A stretch of DNA of 64,000 nt from the NCBI RefSeq assembly GCF_004168585.1, contig NZ_PGVH01000043.1, positions 318,554 through 382,553 on the forward strand, read 5' to 3'. The position numbers and the translations under genes are program-made. This document shows positions 1 to 10,912 of the stretch, piece by piece; the stretch's first letter is position 1, and every line of letters begins with the position of its first letter. The notes beneath the pieces were generated by a model, which did not search any database, was not told the origin of the DNA, and saw only the letters and a program-made list of their open reading frames with translations. Source of the DNA: Shewanella sp. OPT22 (GTDB lineage Bacteria; Pseudomonadota; Gammaproteobacteria; Enterobacterales; Shewanellaceae).

Positions 1-638
1 TTATCACCGAGCATGACTTTTAAACCGATTAAAGCCTGCATTGATGCCAAGGTACCAACCATGGGACCGAGGATGCCGACACTTCTACAGCTATCATTAA
101 CTTCAATTTGTTCTGGGTACAAGCAGTTATAGCAGCCAGACACTGATGGATAGTAAGCGAATAATTGACCACTAAAATTTGCAGCCGCAGCACTGATAAG
201 AGGCAGCGAGTTCTTAACACAAAATCGATTGATTAGATGTCTGCTTTCAAAGTTATCACAGCAATCAAAAACAACGGTTTGTTTTGAAAAATCCAGTTGC
301 AATGCATCCGTGAACATTTCAGCTCTTACATTGATATGGATATTCGGATATTGCTGCTGAAGTTTAATAAAAGCCACTGTCGCTTTATTCTTTCCAATAT
401 CGTTCTCTGAAAATAAAAGCTGTCTTGGTAAGTTGCTACTTTCGACTTTATCTCCGTCCACCAGCACGATCTCACCAACACCGGCTGCTGCAAGGTAATG
501 AGCGACAAGAGTACCTAAACCACCAACACCAAGAATAATTGCTTGGCTTGTTTTAAAGCGTATTTGCCCATGTTCACCCACATTCGGTAACAGTATTTGT
601 CGTGAATAACGCATGAATTCTTTATCACTAATATTCAT
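1..638 (-). CDS. thiF: ThiF/MoeB-family adenylyltransferase, 3' end outside window
   Basis: The protein starts MNISDKEFMRYSRQILLP and has the nucleotide-binding stretch ILGVGGLGTLVAHYLAAAGVG, followed by DGDKVESSNLPRQLLF, which carries the arginine-glutamine pair typical of E1-like enzymes. These activate the C-terminus of a sulphur carrier (ThiS) with ATP for thiazole synthesis. About 212 codons are present and the C-terminus is cut off by the window edge. Its ATG overlaps the TGA of the upstream thiDE gene in an ATGA arrangement, so the two are translationally coupled in a thi operon. A MoeB role cannot be excluded from the fragment, but the operon argues for ThiF. Confidence 0.9.
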   Translation of the reverse strand, partial: MNISDKEFMRYSRQILLPNVGEHGQIRFKTSQAIILGVGGLGTLVAHYLAAAGVGEIVLVDGDKVESSNLPRQLLFSENDIGKNKATVAFIKLQQQYPNIHINVRAEMFTDALQLDFSKQTVVFDCCDNFESRHLINRFCVKNSLPLISAAAANFSGQLFAYYPSVSGCYNCLYPEQIEVNDSCRSVGILGPMVGTLASMQALIGLKVMLGD

Positions 639-2209
639 ACAGCTTCCTGCCATGATGATTGTTCCCATAGATTAGTGAGTACGTTAAATGCTTGTGCAGG
701 CTTATCGGCGAGTGTTACAGCCCTTACAACAGCAACGCCATTAACCCCGATTTGCTTAATGATATTGAATTGAGCAGCACTAATTCCGCCGATCGCAACT
801 AAGGGTATGTCACTGGACAATAAGCTCACTTGCCTTTTAACTTTACTTATTCCTTGTGGAATAGAGGGCATATCTTTTGTGGGCGTAGGATAGATATGAC
901 CAATAGCGACATAAGATGGCTTTAGCTGCTGAGCCAGTAGAGCTTCGAAAACCCCATGACTGGATAAACCCAAGGCTAATCCTGATGACTTGATTAAATT
1001 CAAGTCTGCTTGAAAAACGTCTTCTTGACCTAGGTGAACGCCAAAGGCGTTATGTTTTATGGCCAACTGCCAATGATCATTAATAAAAACTTGTGCTTTG
1101 TGTTGATAACCAAGTTCAATGACTTTCGCGACTTGTTGCTCCAGCCAATCAGGCCCGTTTTTCTCAACGAGATCTTCTTTGATTCTGAGCTGAACGGTTT
1201 TACAACCCGCAGACAACAATGATGAAATCATTTCTGCGCTGTCTACAACTGGGTATACACCAATATCCCCAATCATAGACCTGAAAGGCTTTGCTGTATC
1301 ATTAATTAGAAGCTTTGAAGCTTCACAGATAACGCGAGGAAAGTGCCTTAAATCAGTCGGCCAACCTGTTTTGGCTATTGGTCCAGCACCCTCTCCAATT
1401 TGATAGCTGAATTGTATACCTCTATGTACATAAGCATTCGCTTGCAAAACCGCGTCCTGAAGAGGATAACCATGAGCGATAAATGATGCGATTGCCGATG
1501 AAAGAGTACAGCCCGTACCGTGAGTGTTATCTGACTTAATTCTCTTATTTACAAAACGAATAGTTTCATTTTGGTGTAACTCACTACAATGGCCAACATT
1601 ACGACAGATTAAAATATCTTCTGCGTACAATTCATCATTAGGGTTATCACCTCCTTTAGCTAACACACTGCAATCCAGTTGATTAGCTAAGAATCGAGCT
1701 CTTTCTTTTATCGAAGCATTTTTACAATGTGCCGTTAATTGATGTAGCTCTGAATAATTGGGGGTTAACAGGTTAATTACCCCCTTAAATGGACTGAAAT
1801 TAACACCTAAATCATCATTCAAACTATCACCACACGTTGCAACCAGCACAGGATCAAGCACCACTTGGACATTTGGGTTTACTTCTTTGGATTTGCTTAA
1901 CCAATGGCCAAGCAAATCAATTTGATGTTGATCGACTAATAAACCAATTTTAATAGCCACAGGCGGCAAATCCGTCGAAAGAGTATCCAGCTGTTGCTTT
2001 AACATGTATTGAGTAACAGGTTCTACTAAATCAACTGCAACACTATTTTGTGCAGTAACACCTGTAATGACAGTACAAGCGTGGCAAGATAAGTCATTAA
2101 TTGTTTGTAAATCAGCTTGTATTCCAGCTCCACCACCAGAGTCTGAAGCAGCAATGCTCCAGACGATCGGGCGATTAGAACTGGTACTGAGTTCTAAATC
2201 TTCATGCAT
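635..2209 (-). CDS. thiDE: Bifunctional HMP-P kinase / thiamine-phosphate synthase (ThiD-ThiE fusion)
   Basis: The N-terminal half (about residues 15-280) has the ThiD signature SIAASDSGGGAGIQADL and the late motif THGTGCTLSSAIASF; it phosphorylates hydroxymethylpyrimidine phosphate. The C-terminal half (about 305-515) has ThiE features VFINDHWQLAIKHNAFGVHLGQ and the AIGHIYPT and VAIGGI motifs, and couples HMP-PP to thiazole phosphate. The ATG at 2209 sits 1 nt after the thiC stop codon; an upstream in-frame ATG at 2239 would overlap thiC by 29 nt. The fusion is common in marine gammaproteobacteria. Expression should follow the TPP riboswitch upstream of thiC. Confidence 0.93.
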   Translation of the reverse strand: MHEDLELSTSSNRPIVWSIAASDSGGGAGIQADLQTINDLSCHACTVITGVTAQNSVAVDLVEPVTQYMLKQQLDTLSTDLPPVAIKIGLLVDQHQIDLLGHWLSKSKEVNPNVQVVLDPVLVATCGDSLNDDLGVNFSPFKGVINLLTPNYSELHQLTAHCKNASIKERARFLANQLDCSVLAKGGDNPNDELYAEDILICRNVGHCSELHQNETIRFVNKRIKSDNTHGTGCTLSSAIASFIAHGYPLQDAVLQANAYVHRGIQFSYQIGEGAGPIAKTGWPTDLRHFPRVICEASKLLINDTAKPFRSMIGDIGVYPVVDSAEMISSLLSAGCKTVQLRIKEDLVEKNGPDWLEQQVAKVIELGYQHKAQVFINDHWQLAIKHNAFGVHLGQEDVFQADLNLIKSSGLALGLSSHGVFEALLAQQLKPSYVAIGHIYPTPTKDMPSIPQGISKVKRQVSLLSSDIPLVAIGGISAAQFNIIKQIGVNGVAVVRAVTLADKPAQAFNVLTNLWEQSSWQEAV

Positions 2210-2210
2210 A

Positions 2211-4244
<2,034 letters not shown>

Positions 4245-4373
4245 CTATATAATTAAGAAGTTGCTTGTCTGACGCCCAGTGTGGATGATTAACTGAATGG
4301 GTAAAAGCTGGCATTAATCCTTCTTCCATAAAAGAAGAATAGATCAATTTTATAGGTATTAAGATTCCAGATT

Positions 4374-4462
4374 TCACTTTTGTTTCCTTCGCAGGTCTTA
4401 ACCCGACAGGTTCAACGGATCCCGTGTTAACGATCTCAGCCTAATGGCACTCCGACAAGTAA
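4374..4462 (-). promoter_or_regulatory. TPP riboswitch (THI element)
   Basis: Read on the minus strand the leader contains the conserved blocks GGAGTGCC, GGCTGAGATCG, the CCGTTGAACCTG core and the closing GACCTGCGAAGGAAAC. These are the pyrimidine- and diphosphate-binding elements of the THI-box aptamer. It sits about 145 nt upstream of thiC, which it should repress when TPP is bound. I see no clear U-tract terminator between aptamer and thiC, so control may be at translation initiation. Confidence 0.96.
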
Positions 4463-4466
4463 ATAT

Positions 4467-4492
4467 CTTCACAGTAGCTGTGAAGCCTTTTT
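4467..4492. terminator. Possible terminator hairpin between the thi operon leader and the kinase-like gene
   Basis: CTTCACAG-TAG-CTGTGAAG is a perfect 8-bp stem with a 3-nt loop. On the plus strand it is followed by CCTTTTT, and on the minus strand only by ATATTT. It could end transcription of the minus-strand kinase-like gene upstream, or block antisense reading; direction is uncertain. Confidence 0.45.
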
Positions 4493-4584
4493 AGTATAGA
4501 CATATTGAATTTTTTGATACAAGCCTAATTTTAATTACAAAGGAAGAAAACTTGATGATGTTCATAGAATTGAAAGGTAAATAC

Positions 4585-5829
4585 TTATTTTCGACTACCT
4601 TTTGACCAGTCGTACATATTGTAAATGTGTAATGAGGGGTCATGTTTATGTGGAGTACGGAGTAGTGTTCTGAATGTTTGGTCAAAATCTGGTAATATAT
4701 TGGTCCTAATCCAAGCTTTAAATGCTGAATTAAATTCCACATCAGTATAACAATTACAACCCTTTTCTACTTCATTCTTCCATTTATGAGCTTTGATCGC
4801 TTTACGCAAGTCGCCCGTTTTGTCGGTGATATAGCAAATCGTCAGTGCGAGTGAATACAGCTCGCCAATTCGGACTAGATCATAAACGCCATTTTCTCTT
4901 CCCTCTTTCAATTTTAATGTAAAATAGTTTGGACATCCGCATTCATTGTGTACATATTCACTATCAGGATGAATGGCATCAACAGTATCGATTAGTTTGA
5001 CTGGAGCTTCCAAGCTCTGCACAACAAGGTTGCCAGGATGAACATCTCTCATGAGAACACCTTTAAAATAGAGCTCCATTAAGTCCTTACATAGCCCTTC
5101 ACATTGATGTAATTCAATGACTTTTCCTTGCCTGATAATATCTCTTCTAACTTCTAAACCTGAATGTTTCGCTAACGTTATCCCCTCATTAATAATGACA
5201 CTCGGTACAATATGAGTATAGCGAGTGACCGCACGAGCTGTCTTATGTGATGAAGTGATTCTATGGCGAGAAAAATTGCCTTTATCTCTGCGTCTTTGAA
5301 GTTCAATGAAATGACCATCATTATTCGAAATATAAGAACTACCACCGCCTTTAAGTTCATCATCAACAGTGTATGTGACCCGTTCAGAAGTGAACCACTC
5401 TTTTCTTCTTCTTAATGCCGCAAATTGATGTTCAGGATCAAAGTACCACGTATGACTGTGTTCATCCTTAACAACTTCAAGCCCGAACTCACATGTAGAT
5501 TTAGAACTACTTGCAGGCAGCTTTTCAGGAGCATCACCAAAAAGCGTTTCAGAGAAAGCAGCAAAATTTCCGCATTCATCAAATAGAGTTTGAAAAGCAC
5601 GGAGTACTTCCTTGCTGCTGCCTTCTAACGGCGAACTTACCGATCCAAAGAAGCGAGAGACCGAATTAGGCCTTCTACTAGAACCGTTACAGCTCACTAT
5701 GTACTTATCCAATAATCCAACAGGAAGCGTCAGTCTGCATTCATCATCTTTGGTACGCGTTAAGTTATGTTTATTCTCAACAATATATGAATACCAACTT
5801 TCGACTTCTGAATGATTAGAAATAGCCAT
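4585..5829 (-). CDS. Putative protein-kinase-fold protein, function unknown
   Basis: I recognise no named family for this 414-residue protein. Residues 260-272 read MRDVHPGNLVV, an HxxN-type kinase catalytic loop (H264, N267), and residues 278-284 (KLIDTVD) could be the metal-binding aspartate in place of DFG. A glycine-rich stretch GGGSSYISNND at about 161-171 may be the nucleotide loop. The first 150 residues match nothing I know, and there is no signal peptide or membrane segment. Kinase-like proteins with this motif include small-molecule phosphotransferases and secreted effector kinases. It stands alone, with about 100 bp to the next gene, and there is no secretion system or antitoxin beside it. 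Confidence 0.6.
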   Translation of the reverse strand: MAISNHSEVESWYSYIVENKHNLTRTKDDECRLTLPVGLLDKYIVSCNGSSRRPNSVSRFFGSVSSPLEGSSKEVLRAFQTLFDECGNFAAFSETLFGDAPEKLPASSSKSTCEFGLEVVKDEHSHTWYFDPEHQFAALRRRKEWFTSERVTYTVDDELKGGGSSYISNNDGHFIELQRRRDKGNFSRHRITSSHKTARAVTRYTHIVPSVIINEGITLAKHSGLEVRRDIIRQGKVIELHQCEGLCKDLMELYFKGVLMRDVHPGNLVVQSLEAPVKLIDTVDAIHPDSEYVHNECGCPNYFTLKLKEGRENGVYDLVRIGELYSLALTICYITDKTGDLRKAIKAHKWKNEVEKGCNCYTDVEFNSAFKAWIRTNILPDFDQTFRTLLRTPHKHDPSLHIYNMYDWSKGSRK

Positions 5830-5929
5830 AGCTCTGCCATATCAGCAATATGAATCTAGTCTATCTGTAGAAGGGATTACAATTGAGAATTTAAATAAAA
5901 ATTAATGGGTAGTTAATTAACTGTTTAAC

Positions 5930-6928
5930 CTAGTTAAGCCATAAGTAATATCTACTGGGAAGAGAGCCTGTCCAGCGCTTAAAAGCCCGTCTAAAATTAC
6001 TGATGTCCTGTTCATTCAACTCCTTCGCTGTTTTACTTGGTTCATGCTCTGCCAAAAGTATTAACGATTTTATTAAGTTCGCTTCATCCTGCAATTGACC
6101 AAAGTTTGTGTCATATTCTTTTAATCTGCGCTTTAGCGTCGCAACACTCATGTCCAGATTATCGGCCAGTTGTGGTAATTTAAGCGTTTCATTCAACAGG
6201 TAGCTTCTCACCTTACGCGGTAACCCAACCTGTTTATAACCTACTTTCACCTTTTGACTTGCTGAACTTTTTGCAAGCTTATAATCGAACTCATCATTGC
6301 AGTACTGTTGATGTTCATTTGCGCAGGTAGAAATACACATTATCGGAGCATCAAATGTAACATTAGAATTCAAGTATTTTAGATATTGCGATGTATTTGA
6401 AGGTTTAGAAAAAGGAAATGAGAATTTAATATCAATATTTTTGAAGAGAAAACTCAAAGATGATGCAAATACCTCAAGAATAAACCTATTGTTACTTTGA
6501 AAGCAAAAATCAGCCGTAATCAAAAGATGCTTTTCAGCGTTAATATTAAAGTTAATTAATTGAACCCAAGGTTGTGAGAGGCGTAAATAACGGTAAAAAT
6601 TTGAATATTTTGCGTTTAAATTATTTGATTTATTAAGTAGATTCGAATGTGAGTCCGATAAATCAGCATATAACATTTGACCTAGTAAAAAAGCCAAATC
6701 GTTTCCTTCCCATTGTCGATTAGCATTATCAAACAATCGTTTTAGTTGACGAGGTGACACTGTAAAATCTATGCGTTGGATGTCTTTAATAAAGATCCCT
6801 GTACCCGTTAATAGGATCTGCATACTTAACTTACGTTGGCAAAATAAACTAACAATTAAAGTGACTATCCGTCTGCAATGTAAGTCTTTATCATTCAAAC
6901 AAATAAAGGCCATATTAAATTGCCTCAT
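5930..6928 (-). CDS. AraC-family transcriptional regulator
   Basis: The C-terminal about 95 residues form the two helix-turn-helix motifs of AraC regulators: LKLPQLADNLDMSVATLKRRLKEYDTNF in pieces, then ELNEQDISNFRRAFKRWTGSLPSRY, the usual ending. The N-terminal about 200 residues resemble the arabinose-binding-like domain of OruR-type regulators only loosely. The ORF overlaps the upstream GGDEF-like gene by 14 nt, so the two are probably co-transcribed. A second in-frame ATG at residue 36 (MQILLTGTG) is a plausible alternative start. The target is unknown. Confidence 0.82.
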   Translation of the reverse strand: MRQFNMAFICLNDKDLHCRRIVTLIVSLFCQRKLSMQILLTGTGIFIKDIQRIDFTVSPRQLKRLFDNANRQWEGNDLAFLLGQMLYADLSDSHSNLLNKSNNLNAKYSNFYRYLRLSQPWVQLINFNINAEKHLLITADFCFQSNNRFILEVFASSLSFLFKNIDIKFSFPFSKPSNTSQYLKYLNSNVTFDAPIMCISTCANEHQQYCNDEFDYKLAKSSASQKVKVGYKQVGLPRKVRSYLLNETLKLPQLADNLDMSVATLKRRLKEYDTNFGQLQDEANLIKSLILLAEHEPSKTAKELNEQDISNFRRAFKRWTGSLPSRYYLWLN

Positions 6929-7913
6929 TAGAAATTAACGTTGCTTTTGATTCTGGTCTCAATCTTTGATTTAGCTCTATCAACAAAGCTTCTGAAATCG
7001 AAGTCTCTTCAGAGTGAAAACCATTCACAAACATATTCACTTCAGTTGGCAATAAAGAACTGAATTTACAATTGATGTCTGTTTCATTTATTGATTGAGC
7101 AATACTCAAAGCTAAAGACTCAACAAGCTGATCATTCCCGTCGTTAATCAGTACAACAAAGCAATCGCCAGCAAAACGACAAACTAAGTCGCACCCTCTC
7201 AACTGATAACACAAAATATTGGCTATTTTTTTCAGACATCTATCAGCCTTGTTAAATCCAAAGTGGCTGTTGTAGTCGCTAAAATTTTCAATATCAAACG
7301 CTACTAACCCATAGTTTTTTTTGCTTTTATTGTGACGTTTTAAGTGTGTTTCAAAACCTCTTGTATCATTAAGCAGGGTCAATGGATCTGTTAAGTGGTA
7401 CTGCCTGATATATTGCTCTCTTGTTTGTAATTGACGATTAACCACCTTTTGTTCTTTTCGCCAGTGCCATAATCCATAAGTGAGAAAAGCCAAGCCTAAT
7501 GGCATTGGTATCTTTTCAATCAAATTGGTAAAAATGGTTGAGCTGGTTCTTATGAAAATTTCATCCAATACGTCCAGAAAGCATCCGAATGCATACACAC
7601 TTAAACCAACAACTAGCATGTTGGTAACAAACCCTTTTGGTCTTGCTGATCGAATCACAAATATCCAGCTAGTAGCGAGTGCAAAAAGACAAAACTCACC
7701 AAAAATATCGATAAAATCAATGTCTATTGTGTATTTCAAAGGCAGATGCAATAACATTATTGATAAGGGTACAAGCGTTATTACTAACAAGCTAATGATC
7801 AAAAACGGCGTTGAGCTTTTTAATTTCATTGTTCTATTTTTAATACAAACATCAATACCTGTAAAATAATGCATTTTTATTAAGATTTTGTGACTAGACG
7901 ATTTAAAAATCAA
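6915..7913 (-). CDS. Membrane protein with degenerate GGDEF domain
   Basis: About five hydrophobic segments (residues 36-150) precede a diguanylate-cyclase-like domain (about 172-330) with HLTDPLTLLNDTRGF and FDIENFSDYNSHFGFNKAD. The active-site loop reads RFAGDCF (248-252 AGDCF) instead of RxGGDEF. The catalytic glutamate is replaced by cysteine, so enzymatic activity is doubtful and a GTP-sensing or scaffold role is more likely. Starts at residue 14 or residue 29 (MKLKSSTPF) would still keep all segments; the longest frame is given. It overlaps the AraC gene that follows. Confidence 0.78.
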   Translation of the reverse strand: MIFKSSSHKILIKMHYFTGIDVCIKNRTMKLKSSTPFLIISLLVITLVPLSIMLLHLPLKYTIDIDFIDIFGEFCLFALATSWIFVIRSARPKGFVTNMLVVGLSVYAFGCFLDVLDEIFIRTSSTIFTNLIEKIPMPLGLAFLTYGLWHWRKEQKVVNRQLQTREQYIRQYHLTDPLTLLNDTRGFETHLKRHNKSKKNYGLVAFDIENFSDYNSHFGFNKADRCLKKIANILCYQLRGCDLVCRFAGDCFVVLINDGNDQLVESLALSIAQSINETDINCKFSSLLPTEVNMFVNGFHSEETSISEALLIELNQRLRPESKATLISNEAI

Positions 7914-8139
7914 AGGTCAAATTAGCTCAATAAATCACTATTTAACATTTGAAACTCACCTAAAACCACTGCTTATTAGGCGTTTAAAGCAAAAACGCTG
8001 ATTCAAATCAGTTCATCACCTAAAAATACTAGTGAGGATCTGCGTGAATAAACATCAATCAAATGTTTTCGTCACAAATCTGACATTTATCTCTCTTAAT
8101 GTTTGCCCTGACTTTTGACCCCACAGGATAAATAGAACA
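7914..8139. other. Divergent intergenic region upstream of the phytate locus
   Basis: These 226 bp separate the minus-strand GGDEF-like gene from the plus-strand receptor gene and must hold both promoters. A ribosome site AGGATAA lies 11 nt before the receptor ATG. I looked for a phosphate box and found only imperfect CTGACAT/CTGACTT pieces, so I do not call one. Confidence 0.4.
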
Positions 8140-10902
8140 ATGAAAAAGCCATTTAAATTGTCTGCAATATGTCTGGCTCTTTGCAGTATCGGAATATCTG
8201 CACAAGCCATCGCTGTAGGAAAATTTGAAGGAAGTGTGAGAGCTGAACAAAGTAAACAGCCTCTATCAGGTGCGATTGTAACCATTCAAGAACTTAATCA
8301 AAGCCAAACAGCAGGCCGTGATGGCCGCTTCTTTTTTAATGGCCTAAAAGCGGGTGACTACACTGTTTCAATTTCATATTTAGGTGCGCCAACACAAACA
8401 AGAAAAATTACTGTCACCGATAATCAAACTTCAGACCTCATTGTTGAGCTTGCAGGTAATGAAATTGAGCGAATTACCGTAACAGGCCATACGGGTTCAT
8501 TAAGTAAGTCTTTAAATCGACAACGCAGTGCAGATAACCTCGTTAGTGTTATCAGTGCTGATGTATTTGGTAATTTCCCTGATAGTAACGTCAGCGAAGC
8601 GTTACAACGTGTTCCAGGTGTGTCAATTGAACGTGACCAAGGTGAAGGAAGATTCGTCCGCATACGAGGGTTAGCTCCAGACTTTAATTCAGTATCAATG
8701 AATGGTACACGCCTACCAGCCCCTGAAGATGACCGCCGCGCTGTTGCTCTTGATGTTATTCCTTCTGATCTTGTTCAATCGGTTGAAGTCAGTAAAACAA
8801 TTACCCCTGACATGGATGCCGATTCACTCGGTGGGGCTGTAGAAGTAAAGAGTCTTTCGGCATTTGATCGTGATGAATTATTTTTCAATCTCTCAGGTGA
8901 AGCCAGCTACAACGGATTAACAGAACAAACTAGTCCGAAATTTGCAGTAAGTTACAGCGATACGTTTAATGATAAATTTGGTGTTGCGGTTGCGGCCAGT
9001 TGGTATAACCGTAAATTTGGTAGTGAAAATGTAGAAGTAGATGGTGGCTGGGATCTTGATGACGAAAAGCTAGAAGAAGTCGAAGCACGTAACTATGACA
9101 TTACCCGTGAACGCATTGGTTTAGGTCTCAACCTAGATTATCGTCCAACCGAAGATCATGACCTATTCTTACGTTCTTTATACAGTAAATACGATGATGA
9201 TGAAGTGAGAAATGCATCAGGAGTTGAATGGGAAGATGCAACCGACACGCAAACACTTTCTCCAGCAGAAGTTAAACGTTCATTGAAGGCAAGAACAGAA
9301 GAACAAGACATAACTTCGTTTGTACTTGGTGGACAATCAAGATTAACAAAGTGGACAGTTGACTACCAAGCTTCCTATTCCCGTGCAACTGCAGCAAAGC
9401 CTTTACATATTGGAGGTGCTGAATTCGAAGCTGAGTTTGATGAACTGGGTTTCCAAGGTACGCAAAAACCGATTATTTTAGCCAATGAAGATTACTATGA
9501 TGCTTCTGAGTATGAGTTAAAAGAAATTGAAATCGCAGATACACGCTCAACAGATACCGTAAAAGGTGGAAAAATTGATTTTGTGCGTTCATTTGAACTT
9601 GGAAAAACTGGTGCTGAAATAAAATTCGGAGCAAAGGCCAGCACCAGAGAAAAAACAAACCGTGAAGATGTTTGGATTTTTGAAGACTTTGAGGACTTCG
9701 GTGTTTCCGAGGAGCTTTTATCTTTAAGTGCATACAGCAATTCAACAGTTAATTACGGACTCAGCGAGTTTGGTCCATTAATTTCGACAAATTCTATTTG
9801 GAACTTAGTAAACTCAATGGATGCGAGTGAGTTTGCTGATGACATTGAATCTAAAATTGGTGATTTTGAAATTACTGAAGACCTTACTGCGGCTTATATC
9901 ATGGGCACAGTTGATTTTGACCAACTCAAGGTTATCGGTGGTCTGAGATATGAAAACGTTGACTGGAAATCTCAAGGCTACAAATTCAATGAAGATGAAG
10001 AGTTTATTGCTAGTAACTCTTCACGTTCAGAAGACCACTTGCTTCCTTCTATTCATGTTCGTTATGACTTCAGTGAAAATACAATATTCAGAGCTTCTTG
10101 GACAAATACAATTACACGCCCAACGTTTGATCAAATTGCACCTGGCTTCTTGTTAGAAATTGACGAGGAAGAAGATGATGAGACTGGTGAAGTTGAGGTT
10201 ATCCGTGAAGCTGAGTTTGGTAACCCTGATTTAAAATCCCTCGAATCAATGAATGTCGATATGAGCTTAGAGCACTATTTCGATGGTATTGGATTATTGA
10301 GCGTTGGTGGTTTTTACAAAGACATTGAAAACTTCATTTACGAGGCTGACCTAGCCGGGCGAAGTGAATACGTTAATTATAAAAAAGCACTGACTTTCGT
10401 AAATGGTAATGATGCTGACTTGTACGGTTTTGAATTAGCTTATGTGCAAGAATTTAACTTCTTACCTGAACCATTTAATGATCTGTTAATAAACACAAAT
10501 ATTACTTACACCGACTCTAATGCTGAAATCCAATGGTTTGATGACGGTGAATTGCTCGCACGAGATATTCCATTGCCTAGTCAGTCTGACTTATCAGCAA
10601 ACTTCTCAATTGGATATGAAAATGCGTATACAAGTGTTTGGCTTTCAGCTGCTTATAAATCGGAATACCTACAAGAAGTTACTGAAATTGACGATGAAAA
10701 GTATGATATGTACGAAGATGATCATTTACAGTGGGACTTCGTTGCTAAAGCCCATGTAACAGAGGCAATGACAGTATATTTTAAAGCTATCAACATCACT
10801 GATGAGCCATTCTATAGCTATGCTGGCAGTCGTCGCTTCAACAATCAATACGAAGAGTATGGCAGAACGCTCCAATTAGGCATTCAAGTAGTTAATTTTT
10901 AA
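8140..10902 (+). CDS. TonB-dependent receptor, probably for phytate
   Basis: This is an outer-membrane active transporter of 920 residues. A signal peptide (1-26, ending AQAIA) is followed by a carboxypeptidase-regulatory-like beta domain (about 28-105, SGAIVTIQELNQS, AGRDGRFFF). The plug (about 125-235) has NVSEALQRVPGVSIERDQGEG and FVRIRGLAPDFNSVSMNG; the barrel ends in the aromatic residue F of LGIQVVNF. The phytase gene starts 10 nt after its stop codon, which suggests it imports phytate or an iron/metal-phytate complex; substrate assignment is inference from context. The N-terminal domain does not look like a sigma-regulator signalling domain. Confidence 0.88.
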   Translation: MKKPFKLSAICLALCSIGISAQAIAVGKFEGSVRAEQSKQPLSGAIVTIQELNQSQTAGRDGRFFFNGLKAGDYTVSISYLGAPTQTRKITVTDNQTSDLIVELAGNEIERITVTGHTGSLSKSLNRQRSADNLVSVISADVFGNFPDSNVSEALQRVPGVSIERDQGEGRFVRIRGLAPDFNSVSMNGTRLPAPEDDRRAVALDVIPSDLVQSVEVSKTITPDMDADSLGGAVEVKSLSAFDRDELFFNLSGEASYNGLTEQTSPKFAVSYSDTFNDKFGVAVAASWYNRKFGSENVEVDGGWDLDDEKLEEVEARNYDITRERIGLGLNLDYRPTEDHDLFLRSLYSKYDDDEVRNASGVEWEDATDTQTLSPAEVKRSLKARTEEQDITSFVLGGQSRLTKWTVDYQASYSRATAAKPLHIGGAEFEAEFDELGFQGTQKPIILANEDYYDASEYELKEIEIADTRSTDTVKGGKIDFVRSFELGKTGAEIKFGAKASTREKTNREDVWIFEDFEDFGVSEELLSLSAYSNSTVNYGLSEFGPLISTNSIWNLVNSMDASEFADDIESKIGDFEITEDLTAAYIMGTVDFDQLKVIGGLRYENVDWKSQGYKFNEDEEFIASNSSRSEDHLLPSIHVRYDFSENTIFRASWTNTITRPTFDQIAPGFLLEIDEEEDDETGEVEVIREAEFGNPDLKSLESMNVDMSLEHYFDGIGLLSVGGFYKDIENFIYEADLAGRSEYVNYKKALTFVNGNDADLYGFELAYVQEFNFLPEPFNDLLINTNITYTDSNAEIQWFDDGELLARDIPLPSQSDLSANFSIGYENAYTSVWLSAAYKSEYLQEVTEIDDEKYDMYEDDHLQWDFVAKAHVTEAMTVYFKAINITDEPFYSYAGSRRFNNQYEEYGRTLQLGIQVVNF

Positions 10903-10912
10903 GGTATAAGTG

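Noticed and set aside
8020..8139. Phosphate (PhoB) box before the receptor-phytase pair
   Set aside because: Only imperfect CTGACAT-like pieces are present and not in the proper 11-bp repeat, so I do not claim it.
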